A stretch of DNA of 64,000 bases from Pomacea canaliculata (GCF_003073045.1 NC_037593.1:24795868-24859867); one strand, 5' to 3'; positions 25,034 through 38,700 are shown, counted from the first letter of the stretch. Notes: generated from the sequence alone by a model not told the origin. Numbers and translations: made by a program.

Positions 25034-26542
25034 CAGGGCTTCTGCTTACGCAAAAAAAAAATGCGTAGAGTACGCATTAAAAGTTCGGAGGACCCCTTCA
25101 AATTTGGGCGAAGAACACATACAAAATTGGGTAAGTGTGGTGTCTGACAACGTAGCTCAATCTATTGTTGTCGTCTGCTACAGGGTGATAGTAACTTCCC
25201 TTGCACTGAGTTTATTTTCCCTTACCAAGAAGAGTTCCATTAAAGGCCGATATCTTCCCACCGGGGGGAAGTGAGTGGTATCGCCCGTGCAAGGGAAGGT
25301 AGGAGTACACGAGGTGCGGACTGCCATCGGCCAGTCGTCTTCAATTACTACCCGGACAAAAGGCGGGGTGGACATCACAGGCACTGCCGACTAGCATGGC
25401 AATAAATCGTCTCCCTCACCCAGTACTTGCGTAGGGTCTGAGCGTTGATGCGAAACGACTTCTGTCTGAACATTCTGTCGGGGTTAGGACTGACTGTATT
25501 CTCCACAAACAAACAAAACTAGAATGTATAAAGGAGAGAAGAATGAACAGCGCAAATGACACAAACATAAAAACAACTGAATTGATCGCATAATGGTCGG
25601 GTTAGATAAGCAAAGAAAGACACAGTGGGGGCGCTATGTTGCAGTCGTGAATTGTTGGCAATTTGTAAAAGTTCAAAGATTGGACTCAAACCGAGGTGTA
25701 CTTTAGGTCAGTCATCAGGAGGAATGAACTGAAAGTATTAAATATTATTATCCCCTCTTATGAGTAAAGAAAGATGTAAGGAAAGACAGTATGTTCAGAT
25801 AGAAGCCGTTTCGCCTCACTTTTCTTAGACCCTACAGCAAGTACTAGTCGGCTGAGAAAGGCGTTTTATTGCTAAATATAGTTTGCAACTGAAACTCGTT
25901 TAATTTATTTGTACAGTTTCAAACACCTTCGATCCCCCTTCATCTCATGATTTACGTAACATTCAGAATCCACTGAATGTCACTGAGCTGTGGGAGTCAC
26001 GTCTTGCAGAGGTTCGCTTTTCTACCTTGCGCCAGGTTTTTTTTTTATCCCAACTTTTATACTTTTAGCAACGTGCCACCTCTCGTTGATGTTTCTTACA
26101 ACTCTAGTTCTCACTAACTTATTAATTGCCAGGTTATGGTTGAGAACTTCCTCTTGAATGATGGCATCTGAGGCATTCATACTTTCATACATCCTCTCCC
26201 ATCCACCACCAGGTGCAGCTTATTTAACTTATTTCAAAGATGTCGTTGACAGCGTGGTTAGAATCATCGTCTTAGAAACGTAAAGAAAGTGAGCACCCCA
26301 AGTACAATGAGCATACGCTCATCACAGATGCTTGCACAGACATCATGGCACAGAAATCTCGCCATTTCTGACTTGACATTACAGTGCTTTGTGTGCCTGA
26401 AAGGCAGTTGAACAAAGTATGTTGATTTGTTGATTTTTTTTCACATTGTAAAGGGACCCCTTAGAGTTAGCCTGGGACCCCTTAGAAATCTGAGGAAGGG
26501 GTCCCTGGGACCCCAAAGAATTTAGCCTTAGCAGAAGCCCTG
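25034..26542. mobile_element. hAT-type element with CAGGGCTTCTGCT ends
   Basis: Left end CAGGGCTTCTGCTTACGC at 25034 and right end reading, on the other strand, CAGGGCTTCTGCTAAGGC at 26542: 16 of 18 positions match. The CAGGG start is typical of hAT. Flanks are AT-rich (ATATAATT and AATATATA), so an 8 bp target duplication cannot be confirmed. No hAT transposase is visible in the 1.5 kb interior. A short splice-like open segment on the minus strand (25383-25226) may be captured host sequence. Confidence 0.6.
25226..25383 (-). pseudogene. Possible captured half-Ig exon inside a hAT element
   Basis: On the minus strand, 158 nt lie between a GGCAG acceptor and a GTAAGG donor, open in phase 1 to 0, exactly the phase pattern of first-half Ig exons in the neighbouring receptors. 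The peptide contains P-P-F-V-R-V-V-I-E-D-D and two Cys (T-S-C...F-P-C), loosely like the P-P-D-V-Q-F-V-S-V-V start of domain 2. No partner second-half exon was found. It may be a relic exon carried by the element or a chance match. Confidence 0.25.
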
Positions 26543-28565
26543 AATATATATCACTTAAAATATAAAAGTGTGAAAGTCATCCATCAAACACGAAAGTATG
26601 GAACACTCTCTACTTCGCCAGCTTGTAATTTAGGCTACAGTATATTATTTTTAAGACCGTATATCTTCATATCCGTATAACACATCTTTTTCTCATAGTA
26701 TGCAGGCATTTGTCCGATCAGTGCCATTATAGTTTTGGGCAACTAAAATACTGGAAGGAGATTTTTCGGGTTTGGGTAGACTAGCACTTGCCCCTTCTCA
26801 CTCAGGTGACAACGACAAGAAACCCATAAACCAGTAGGACATACACAAATGACAGTCAAGTATTCATGACATACTGACACAATGGAGATCCTCTAGTTAG
26901 AAACGGAGAGGTTGACTGGCGATGTGGTGGTCTGTAAACAAAGGGCAGATGATAGGTTCAACTTTTCTGTTAAACAGCAGTCAGGAAGAATAATAGAGTT
27001 TTACAGTAACCTAGTCTGGACATAATGCAGTAACTTTCGGTCCATCTATCTTTCAATATATGTATGTGCGTTTGTGTATCCGTGACCCTGCTTATGAAGA
27101 AATAAATTCTTCTTCTTGTTCCTAATCAACCCCAGTGGAGCATAGGGCCACAACTACACCAAGGGAAGAAATAAATGTTAAAATTTAAATAACACGCCCA
27201 ATCTCATGACAGTAAGTATCCTTATGTGCTGCTGGATTTCTCAAAAGATAAGAAGTGTGAGTCACGAGGTCTGGACAGCATGCACTTGTGTGGGTGTAAA
27301 CAGTCTACAAAGAAAATTCCTGAAATGATTTGTGTGTCAGCACAAAGGTGTCAGCAAGTGTTTACAAGAAATCAGTCTTTCTGTGGGTCGTGAAAACAGG
27401 TTTTTCGAAAAACAAATTATTAATAGCAACTGATTGTGCTTGATCACTGAGATACATCGGGGTAGGCGTTGGCGTCGGTTACGATTATATTTTTGCAATT
27501 ATATTTTTATTGAATGCTCGAAGGAACACCTCACATTTTAGTAGACTCAAGTATGTCAATAAGGGGTAGCTGAGGTCTGTTGTTAATTCTGACACTGTCA
27601 TGAGGAGTAATTCAAGTCCTTGCTCGCGCCATCTTCTATCAGACCAGGAGGCCATGACATCCTCTTGTAACCTTGTATCTTGGGTTATATCATAGCCTCT
27701 ATCTATCTTCCGATTTCTTTTATATTACACGTATTATGCTGTTGAAATGTTAAACTTGATATTAAACTTTGATATTACTGTATTGTACATGACTGAGGCA
27801 ACAGTTCTGAAATTAGAAAGAAATAAAAAAGGTTCGCGAAAATGTGCTCTTTCTCTGTGTATATATCTGAAACATGACAAACATGTTTCTAGGGCTGATC
27901 TACATGATGTCCTGCTCAAGTCCTCAAGTCCTTTGTCATATCATCTACCATCAGACCTGAAAGCCATGATTTTCTCTTTTCTTTGGTAAGGTGGACTAAG
28001 CAATGCCTTTGTCTTCTGTCTCCCAACATCATCAACACCCATATCTGTTATTGTTAGGAGTCTATCGTTAAAGTCATCTTTATTTTGGTTTGCAGAAAGG
28101 CGAGCTAGCGAACTGCCCTGATGGTTCATTTAGACAAGAAATTATGACATAATATTTTCACGATTTTTGTATATTTGCAATATACTTGCAAATTCATTTT
28201 ATTTCCTTAATACGACAGTTTCTCCAATCCAAATGTTCCATTCAAAAGAAACTCGTCACACAACGGTAGTCCATATACACTTCATTCAATATCGTTTCTT
28301 TCATGACAAAGCAATTAGAAGTTTTTCTATATATATTTATTTTTAAAATGTGCAATGTCTCACACAAACAAAACTTAACAACAAAACATGGCTTCTAACG
28401 ACAAGCGAAAAGCACTGGGCAGGTCATCGCTGCCACACCTTCAGAATCTCTTACTAATGATATTATAAATATATAGTTCGTTTAAAATACACAACAATTT
28501 ATGCAAGTGGTAAAAGCATATTTGAAAAGGACTCTAAGGATAATATCACAATTTGTGTATTAAAA
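26543..28565. other. Spacer between Ig receptors 2 and 3
   Basis: About 2 kb with no supported exon, repeat end or RNA gene. Short open frames near 27740-28130 lack splice context. Confidence 0.45.
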
Positions 28566-28571
28566 TTTATT
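28566..28571 (-). terminator. Candidate polyadenylation signal, Ig receptor 3
   Basis: AATAAA on the minus strand about 40 nt after the stop codon at 28611. It would give a very short 3' untranslated region. Confidence 0.5.
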
Positions 28572-28610
28572 AACCAGCGGGAAAAATATTGACAGATTAG
28601 CTTTGATAAT

Positions 28611-31600
28611 TTAGATGTGAGATGATGCTGCTGACGTCTGGAATTCACCTGCCTCCAGTGATACTTCAACTAGGGGTGTGACTGATGTTGGAGCTGGTGT
28701 CCCGACTGACATTGCAGTTGATGTCGTGACTGATGGAGTTGGTGTCCCGACTGACATTGCAGTTGATGTCGTGACTGACGTTGTCATGGTATCGTCACTG
28801 ATACTTCCATCATCGATGCTGCTGAGGCTGTCACACATACCCCTCCTATTTTCACAAAAGAAAAACTGATTTTTTGGGGCGACATTCTTAACATGTCGAA
28901 AACTTCTTAGATATGTATTCTTAAAATCACATTTTCAGCTCCGACTGAAATCTCGAGAACAACTTTTTTCTACTATTTACTTTGGGGAAAGAGCTCGCGG
29001 ATTTTCTTTTTCTTAAATAGAACGCTTGCTTTTAAACATACGAGAAAACCTTGGGAATGGTTTAAACTGCATATATTCTTTTCTGTTCTTTTCAGTATCA
29101 TACCTCTGTTCGGTCGAACTTAGGCCTTGAGCTAAGACTTGGTCAGAAGAGCGCTGCTCCATTTCGAATTGGCCAGGAGCCTGGTGTGGAAAACACGAAA
29201 ATATCGTGCAAATGTAAACTGCATTCTACAAATCATGACTGACAGGTATGTATAAGTGAGAAGGTCAAGACAGGCATGCATTTTAGGCTAAACAAGACGT
29301 TTGGGGAAAAAAATTTATTTGGGGAATTTTATATATACAGTGGAACCTCGGTTAGCGAACGCCTCGGATAGCGAATATTTCGGTTAACGAACAAAAATTT
29401 TGCTAAAAGTTTGTCTCGGATAGCGAACAAAATTTCGGATAACGAACAGCCACGTGAACCACACGTGACCGACCAGCATGTAATCATTCGCGCTCGAGAC
29501 ACAGTTACGATCAGTCGTTCCTTATCTGTGAGCATCCTTCTTATTTAGTGATTGTTGTGCTTTATTTTAATAAGATAATCATCAGTCATGGCTCCAAAGA
29601 AGATTAAGAGCAATTAATAGTAGTGAGGTAATGACAAGGAAGCGGCCAACAAATGAATTGAAAAAGGAAATGATTTCAAAGTATGAAGGTGGCATGCGTC
29701 TGAGGATATGTGATGTCGTATTACCGAAGAGTTTTACAAAAAAGGCAGAGGGAACTGCTAGACATATTGGACAAGTGTTTTCCTTTAACCTCAAAGCTAC
29801 AGAAAAGGAAGTCAGCCCCGATTTTATAATATCACGTGTGCTCATGGAGGGGGAATCCAAGCAGTCATTCCACCCCTTCCTCCCCACACTTGCTTCCAAC
29901 CACGCCGTCAAAACGGCAAGTTTTCTGATGTTTAAATGCTTTCGTTAATGTTTTTATGTTTAACTCCATTTATATTGTGTTATAACTGTTCTCATTACAA
30001 ATACCTATATATATATAGCCTGTAACTTTCAAATATTGGCGAGTCAACAGGGGCTGGGAACCCATTAAATCTATTTCCTTTATTTCTTGTGGAAAAAATT
30101 GTTTCGGATAACGAACATTTCGGATAACGAACAGCTTTCCAGAACGGATTAAGTTCGTTAACCGAGGTTCCACTGTATATACTTGCCAAGATCGTATTGA
30201 GTGTTGTTGTAACAGACGATGGCCTCATGACTACAGTCTATTTTATTGGAGAGAGAGGTTATTCTTTCTTTTGGTGGTGCATACTTTAAATTTCTGTGCT
30301 ATCTGGTATTTTACTTTTTATTTACTGCTGATTCCATTGTTAATATTTTCATTGTTGTTTTATGTGATAATATTTTTTCATGGTCTAGAATCGTCTTCCT
30401 TTCAACTGAGATGGACACGTGGAGTTTCAAATAAGAATATTTAGGCACTGGCAAAACCTGTGACGCTGGAGCTTAAATTAAACTTGTAAGAATGGAACTC
30501 CCAGTTAAACAGTAAAAGGATGCTTCCATAAGAATAAGAAGTTTAAAGTAAGAATTTGTTATGTTCTTCTGTCTGTCTTTTTTATTCTACTAACTTTACA
30601 GGCTGCCAAGAGTTTGTTTAAACTTCTGGCATTCAAAGACTTGGTCACTTTTAGAAACTTCACAATTGTCACTTAGTTTTTGTTTTTGTCTTTACTTCCT
30701 GTTGCCTTGTTTTCGAAGTCCCCTTACCTCAGAAGGAGTTCCTTGTTCTTTGCGCCTTGAGCTGTCACTGTGCTTCGACTTTTGTGGAGCACGGCCAGTC
30801 TGATCTCCAAGTTTACCTGAAGAACCTGGACGTGATGGGATTGGTCGATCGCGCTTCCGGTCTGATTTCTTGAGTTCTTCCTCCCTTGTTTGGAGATCAC
30901 TCTGCGTTGAGTTTTCTGGAGTACGACTCATCTGCTCTTTACTGGCAACTACTTTCCTATTATCATAGATCACACCTCTGTTGTTTGGACGGGGATTCGT
31001 GTCATCGCCGCTGAAGTCGTTGTTAGGATCATTTCTGACATCAGAACTGCTGACAGGGTTTGGGGGTTGCTCGCCGTTACTTTCGTTTGCTTGTCCAGGC
31101 TCAGACATTGTACTCGAACCTCTAACCAGACCGGTTAGCGACAAAGAGTCGTAAGGAGTATTGTCACAAAGACTTTTCCGTTTTAAGTAGATGCCAAAGA
31201 TTACAGCAAGTGTGATAACACCAGCAACACCGACAACAACGCCTACGATGATGTTGACTGTGTTGTCGTTTTTTGCAGGACTGTTGTCTGTACCTGTTAG
31301 ATAAAATAAAGCAAAATATTAAATGGAAAAAGTCTTGTGTTTTAAGATGCTGAAATTGGATAACAAACTGAATCCTTAAATCGAAGCACATATGTTAATT
31401 CCTCCTCACAAAACACCGCCTGATGATTTTATTGTTTCACTGCTTTCATTTTCTTACCGAGATTCACCTGCAAGGTGAGAATAAAGTAGCACACTGTACC
31501 TGCCATTTTGAGAGTGATCGTGATGTTTTTAGTCGTGTACACTCCATTGTCAGCAAAACAGACGCAAAGCGCGTCTCGGTAAGAGTCACTCATACGGAAA

Positions 31601-34600
31601 GTCAAAAGACTGGTCACCAGCTCTCCACTGCGCATGTCCGTCATATCAGACTGCCCCGCGCATGCGAAGTAGACTCTTTGGATGGGAGGGATGCCTCCGC
31701 GGGAGCTGCATGTCATGTTCAGTTCGTCGTTGACCTTGTAGTCGTTGAAAAATCCATCAATGAAAGGAGAACCTGGAGATTCTGGAGTTTCAGAAATGAA
31801 ATATTTTAGGAATATTGAATAATGTTCTCGAGGATGTGTCGTAGCCTGGTGGCTAGTAAGGTTGTGAGGCCGTTAGAGTCTGTGATTTAAAAGCTACCCC
31901 TATCCACTTATTGAATAATTGTAGATGAGTAATAAATTAGACAAATACCATGATTTTTATAATGACTGGTAACATGTATATTTTAGTAAACATTTAACAT
32001 CTGTTTCTTGCTAATAAATCGATCCCGTAAAAGGTTTCTAACCTGCAATCCTGGGTGTGAACTCTACGTCTTTGCTCTGTGTGTAGTGATTGACTGTACA
32101 TCTGTATGGCCTGCCATTGTACTGTGGAGCCACATCGGTGAAACGGAGGGTTAATGTCGTGTCCAGAACCTCCACAAACGTGGTTCCCTCCGGGTTACGC
32201 CAGCTCAGAGAACCCCGCGGGCTTCCGAGGTCAGACGTATTGCACGTGCATGAGGCTACGTCAGTAGAAACGACGTATGTGATTGGACAGTTGAGCAGCT
32301 GAGGCTGTCCGGGGGCTCCTTAAAGACGAAGTATTAGAGAAGATATAGTCATGAGCACACACATATATATATATTCCAGACTTAATCAGACAGTATCACA
32401 CAACTCACTGTCACTCAGTCGCACACAATCACACATCACACCCAGGCAATATTACAATTACTACAACGAGACTTTCAATCTATGAACTCACTGACGATAT
32501 TTGTCGATGTGAATGTCAAGTTATGCGTCTGGTAACCAGGGGTTATCTGCAATAAATAGAAGTATACTCCTTCTCTGGTCGGTAGAGGGAGTTCCATGTC
32601 ACAGCTGGACCGGAAGTACGTCAGACCGGCGGAGTTCACGTATGGCGTGACTGTCGTTGGCGTCATTGTGCTTGGAACACTCGTTTTGTTACTTCCCTTT
32701 AACATGGCGATATATCATATAGAGATATCATATTAAAAATGTAACAGCTCATTGAATTTCCTTTCCTTACACTATTCTAGGACGTTTTTAGTAATCTTTT
32801 TTTTCGTAGTGTAATCCAGCTGTAAGTTAGCGTGAATAAAAAGAACCTTCCGACGAGCTTTCGTCTCGGACAAACCTGGCATTGCTACCAACTTCAGATT
32901 TTCTAATGTATCGGTCTTTACAATAACACACTACAAGTAGAATTTGTTCTAAAAGAAATTCAGACCATATTTTTCCGGCCTGTTGTTCAGCAAGTCATCT
33001 CTAAATATTACGCAATTGTATTTTTAAAGTTGTATTGTTCATTTGTCAATAGCTTTCACGATTTCTTCAAAAAACTACCTTTAAAGTTAGGAACCACAAA
33101 TAATATTGCTAGTCTGTTTACAAGTGTCTCCTGGTCACCATCAAGCCCCCTATTTTATTCTCCCTTCTTTCTCTCCATCCTTCTTCTGTATCATCTTCCC
33201 TTCAATCGCTTACATACATTGGCTAAAGAAACTCTAGACTACATTTAAATACCATTTTTTAAAGTGTCTAATGCCTTAATGCCAACTTCACATTTGGAAC
33301 TCACCAGTATTTGTTGAAACCAGTCACATACAGGCTTTGGAAATATTTTATGAATTTCGCATTCTCCGATCACCTTCTGTTTGGTGTTGTCAAACCTAAC
33401 CTGACATTGACCTAGGTCGGGTGGATCTATGAAAAACGAAAAACGAAAAAAGATGTGGTGTTCTTATCGAAAATTCCGAGGGAAAAATCAGGTATCATAT
33501 TAACCAGACATGGAAGGGTATGTCATATAAAAGATCCCTGTAATCCTGTTATTGCACTGTGGGGCTTAGCTAATGGTTAGTGAGGTGTCAATGGTGTCCA
33601 CAAACGTGCCCAGACATGGTGGGGTACTTCTTTTAAAAGGTTACTTTTTACCCCGATAATCTTCTAATATTTCTGTTTTGGATAAGCAGAAAGGAAGTAA
33701 TTGCAAAAACAAAATCCTTTGCCAAAGGAAAAGAAAACCAGAAACCAGGTCAAGCAGTCATCTAAAGATGACTCTTCATTGTATATATTTGTGTTTCATA
33801 TTTTTATGCACAATAGGTGTTAAATAGTTTAATCTTTGATATTCACTGGGTATTATACATTCGTAGCTCTCATCTGAAGTACTATGAATTGATACTGTGA
33901 GTATGTCTTTGAATCTACTTCTATGTATAACATAATAAATTACACATCTTTCATTAATAAGGAAAATAATTTTTAAAATTATCAACAACTTACACACAGT
34001 CTTGATGCTGCAGTGGCTCTCTTCTGTGGTGGTATAGCACATCCACACGCCCTCAACAAAAGTGTTATCGCGAACCACACGTGAGATTTGAAGCTGTGAA
34101 GTCTCGTTTACACGTGTCACCTCGTACTTGTCTTGATATTTGTTGAGACATGTTGTATCACCTGCAGCAGAAAGCTGTATTAACTGGGTGGGTCTGTGCT
34201 TGAAGGAAATGCCGCTGAAAAGTGTCACTGCCAAATATCCACCGCAGACAAGAGCAGGTGAGCTGTCTGTATTTTTACTACTACTTTATATATTTCAAGT
34301 TTATTTAAATGAAGATATCCTTCCCCTTCCTTATACAGCAGTGAAACTACTTGTGAAATGGTCAGCCATCGATAGAAATACACACCCTATGAATAATGAA
34401 TTTCAAATAAAATATTTTGCTCACCTGTGCAGTTAGCGATGGATATGTTACCGTGGACGTCTGATAATTTAATCCACCAAACCGTATCGCCAGTTCTAAG
34501 TCCTTGGCAGGTGAGAAGGTGACCTGCCCCTTCTATGGCCTCTCCATAGGATCCACAGTCTAGCCTTAGAGCTGTAATAAGTTACAATGGCTCACCACAA

Positions 34601-35160
34601 AGGTCAGATTTGCTTGTCAGATTTATATAATAAGTATATTTCGTATTGCACAATATGCATCATGTTTTGACTTGGTGAGTTCTTAAATCTTCAAAAACGG
34701 ACCTACATGAATAAATACATTGTAACTATTCTCGTCATTGTGCGCGTGTGTGTGTGTGCGCGCTTTCTTGCTTGCTTACCTTTGAGTGTGAAGAGCGATG
34801 AGCTCGTCAATATGCAAAAAGAATGATGGTTTTTGGACAACTAATGGTTGAACAGTAACATTGACAGATAGAGGAGTGAATGGTTAGATGGTCTAGTAAA
34901 TGATTCCTTCATTCATTCAAAATTTACAAAGGCTGCTAACATATTTTCTTGATTTTCAATAAAAATGAATAAATAGTTGTGTAATATATTGCTTCTTAAG
35001 TTCAGTTAGGGAATGAAAGAAAGAGAGAAAGAAAAAGAAAGGAGTGAAATGAACCCTAAAAAGACAAATAACAACTGCGAAGGAAGAAACTGTACCTACA
35101 TGAGCAAGAAATGAAGAGCATCGAGAGAACTCCAGACAGAAGGCAGATGCGGTGGGGCAT
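28611..35160 (-). CDS. Ig receptor 3: four Ig-like domains, membrane helix, long tail
   Basis: Minus-strand exons in order: 35160-35100, 34571-34425, 34161-33994, 33426-33305, 32696-32492, 32318-32043, 31772-31500, 31293-30728, 29180-29104, 28845-28611. Total 2130 nt, 709 residues, all GT-AG with consistent phases. Residues 1-20 form a signal peptide (I-C-L-L-S-G-V-L-S-M-L-F-I-S-C). Domains 1 and 2 use two exons each (domain 1 in phase 1, domain 2 in phase 0); domains 3 and 4 use one each. The helix is at about 431-453 (N-I-I-V-G-V-V-V-G-V-A-G-V-I). The tail has T-P-Y-D-S-L and V-I-Y-D-N-R, candidate SH2 sites (YxxL; YxN as bound by GRB2-type SH2), then a charged Ser/Lys/Arg-rich region. The last exon holds two copies of a V-T-T-S-T-A-M-S-V-G-T-P repeat. 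The exon with the helix stays open past its donor to a stop at 30692, so intron retention would give a shorter tail. Confidence 0.82.
29338..30175 (+). mobile_element. Tigger/pogo-like mariner element, nonautonomous
   Basis: Both ends read inward as CAGTGGAACCTCGGTTA and are followed by CGAAC-type subrepeats. They are flanked by TA on each side (29336-29337 and 30176-30177), the target duplication of the Tc1/mariner superfamily. The interior starts a Tigger-like peptide (M-A-P-K-K-I-K-S-N near 29589, then K-K-E-M-I-S-K-Y-E-G-G) but is interrupted early by stops and is far too short for a full transposase. The element sits in an intron of Ig receptor 3, between the exons at 31293-30728 and 29180-29104. 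Confidence 0.85.
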
Positions 35161-35570
35161 ATCTTTAGTGGTCAGTTGACCCTGCAACATTTCACCCGTG
35201 AAAGGTTTATTCTAGGCTGCCATCCTTTGTCGACTCAAGAGGAAAGCAGGCCTTACACTGAGGTGAAGTACGTTTCTAGAACATCGGGGATTTCCGCATG
35301 TCTAGTCAGGAAATAAATAGTAGACTGGTTTTCCGTAAGGCTTAGTCTTCGGTGCGGCATTTTTTTGTTAAAATCAGCATTTGGTGCTTAAAAACAGCAC
35401 ATTCTTTCATACATTCTGTCCCTGTGTGTGTGTGCGTACGCTTGTGTGTTTGAATTGTGTGTGTGCATCGCCCACAAGAACCTTCCTATGAGTCAGCGAC
35501 TAATTTAAGAATATGTATTTACGATTGCGTATAATAAATCTTTATGGACAGACAGAACAACGTCAAACTA
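35161..35570. other. Divergent intergenic region, Ig receptor 3 and gene B
   Basis: About 400 bp separate the start of Ig receptor 3 (minus) from the conserved promoter module of gene B (plus), so the two genes are head to head. The only simple sequence is a short GT tract near 35420-35465. Confidence 0.45.
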
Positions 35571-35781
35571 AAGTAATCATTATGACAGTAGCGGTAGAAC
35601 TGAAGTGGCCTTTCAGTAACAGCGACTGAGCGATCGGAGGATATCTGTCCTCCACATGTGTTGATGACGTCACGAGAAACGGCTCTTCGGCCAAGGGAAG
35701 CTACTCTTTACAATACAAAGAGCTAACTTGTGACTTACTTCCCCTTGGCGCGTTCAATTTTCTCATTACCTCCTAAGTTAG
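35571..35781 (+). promoter_or_regulatory. Shared 5' module promoter, gene B copy
   Basis: Same ordered blocks as upstream of gene A, with the CRE palindrome TGACGTCA at 35665-35672 and GTGACTTACTTCCCC before the start codon. It is closer in sequence to the C and D copies than to A. Confidence 0.65.
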
Positions 35782-38700
35782 ATGATGGCACAGAAATTTC
35801 ATGGTGTGCATAGAAGTATGGCTGATAAAGAGATGCTAGAAGTGTGTTCAGCGATCGACTCAGACGAAGATCGTGATGTTGTAGCTGAAGTTGACTACAC
35901 TGAAGGGAGAACTTCGGAGGACGAAGTCCCGCCACAAGTTTGTAAAAAGACAGCAAAGAAAAGCCACATGGTGAGTCAGCACATGATCAGTCTCATATGT
36001 GATATGCCTTTCCAGTTTCTAGAAAATCTCTATGATTGATCAGTGATATGTCCCTTCGCTACAGCGGCAGTATCAAAACTTTCTTTTTTATGAGGTGAGG
36101 AGCATCACGGAATACACCTAGTTCGTGCTATACTGAATATGTGCCAGGCATCCACAATTTAGTAAGGTTTGCATCATGTTCCCGTGTCATCCGGTCCGAC
36201 CCTGGCTCACTCTTTGCAATATTCCCGCCACAGACGCTACAGGGCTTTGTGCCGAGCTACACACAGATTCAGGCGGACTATATCAGGAACAACTACAGTA
36301 TTTTGTAGTCAGTAATCGTACCATTCTCTCAGCTTCCCACTTCTGATCTCAGCTTTAAAAAACGAATGACAACTAATTGCCTAGTCTTCTGAAGACTTGT
36401 GATTTTTCCTCTGGTACAAAGTTAGCAAGTATTTTAACTGGTTATTGGAGGGGGGAGTAATTTTAATGTTCTCCCCTCAGGAAAAAACACCACCACCCCA
36501 CCCAACCCAAAAAAACCCACCAAACTGTGCAAACACTTTAAGGGAAATGGTTATTTTGAAAAGTAAAATTCAAAATGCATAATTACAATATTAAAAAATG
36601 AAATGATATAAATAGTCTTTATAATAACAAAAAGAAGAATTAATGTCAAAGCTGATAAAAACCAGAACCCCACTAATTCATGCCTCCCTATTATATGCTC
36701 TTCTGCCAGTCACTGCCTCCATGTGAGCATACTCCACAATCAAAATCATTAACAAGCTGTTATTTTCTTTCTTACTTTGTAAGTAATTATCTTTTGAATG
36801 TATATTATCAGAGAGCGGTTTCGATTTCAGGAATGGTAGACACCTTAATGGAAATGGTGTTTGTTCTCAGAAGTTGTCATAAAGATTGCATATTCCTATA
36901 TGTAGATAGAAGCGTTAAGAAACTCTTTAATGAGCGTCATACATTAAATAGAAATAGTAATCGTTTATTTGAATTTACGTCACTATGTTTAGGTTTCTAA
37001 GTAATCATATACCCACTTATATTCTGCTCAGTCACTCTACCCCTCTTTTTCCTATTTAGAGGGTCAAATGCGATCACCAGTGCTAGCTACACAAAGAATA
37101 CTAGTAAAGTACTGTTAAAAAGTAATTTTGTGGCATTTTTTTTGAGAAGATTATTTTTTTCTAAAATTACCACATATACTGTACATGTATATCTATACGA
37201 AAGTGGTCAGATTTGTTAATGAGGTATTGCCTATATAGTATGTCAGATTAGGAAAAATAATTTAATTGACATAAAAAGTTGATAGTCACATTACCAATCA
37301 AAATACAAAACCAAAATCTTCGATTCATAGTAAACTGTGGAACAGTCATAACTGGTTGATATCTTGGACTTAGCTAGACTATACAGTGTTATTGTAGTGA
37401 ATGTCATGATAGTCTTATCCTACATTCGTGAAAAATATATCGTAATGTGTGGCTGCCAAGCAATAAGCAGTGTTTTATATTAATGAGGTATAATTATAAG
37501 CTATCAACATATCAGGTCTAACTCATTCATTCGAATAAAACAAAAATGACAGTACCTTGCAATATATATATAGGCATAAAAAATTAGACACTTATTTGCT
37601 TTTTTGTGTAGACGATGGAGCCAGTTATTAGAAGAACAACGGCTTTTAATGTGTTCTGCAGTGAAAGGCTGAAAGGTATGTTTATTTTATCTTAGGTATG
37701 GTATTGTACAGCAACTATTATACTACAATAATTGCATTTACTGATGCACTGTTCTATTCTGTTTATCATAGTCTTTGAAGTTTTTCATGTAGAAATGACA
37801 AAAAAAAATCTATATTAATATATATATATATTGCTTATAGAAAGGACGCATTATCACTGATTGAAGAAAAAGAATGACAATATGCTAACAAAGACATTAA
37901 AAAATGAGAAAGAGAATAATTTGTTTGTAAAGTCTTTTTGGCAGCTCCTCATTCATAGCAAATTATGCCTTCATTGCTTTCAAATTTACTGAGATTATGA
38001 GAAACTTTGGGGATTGATACAATAATCTCAGATTACCCTGTGTCAGTGATACCAGAGTGTTTTTTGATTTGCTAGACAAAACTGTGGTAGTGTATAAATT
38101 CTACTAAGCTCTCCTAGTTGAATATTTTTTCTCTGCATTTTGTCTGCTTGACTGAAGCAGTTATGTCCAGTATTTAGCTATTAATTTTTTTTCCTAGCAG
38201 CTGACATTTTACGTAGAAGTGTTTAATTTCAGAACTGCGTCTAAGTGTATAATTTCTGTCTGGCAATGTCCACTTAGTGTAGGGTGTATGTGTTTTTGGT
38301 GTTCCCAGCTAACCCAAATACTGGCTTTCAGCCGGAAGAATGGGGCTTCGAATGGAGGACACTGACAGATGCCTCAAAAAAGGAATACGAGGCTAAAGCT
38401 TATGCCTTGAGACGTAAAAATATTGATGTCAGAGCAATATTGAGAAATATCAATAATATGGTATGTCATCAATATTAATACATTTTGTGCTCTATTTCAT
38501 TTCAGCATGCATAGATTACTTGTTGTTTTTTGCATGACACTGGACAAATTTAGACGCATTTTAGTTTGATTCAAAACGGATGACATTTTATTTGGATTGT
38601 TCAATTTAGATATGTTGTTGCTTTGGACAGGGTGTATTAAAGCTGATAAATATCATGCATCACAATACTTTAACCACTGCATAATCCTGTGGAAGTTATT

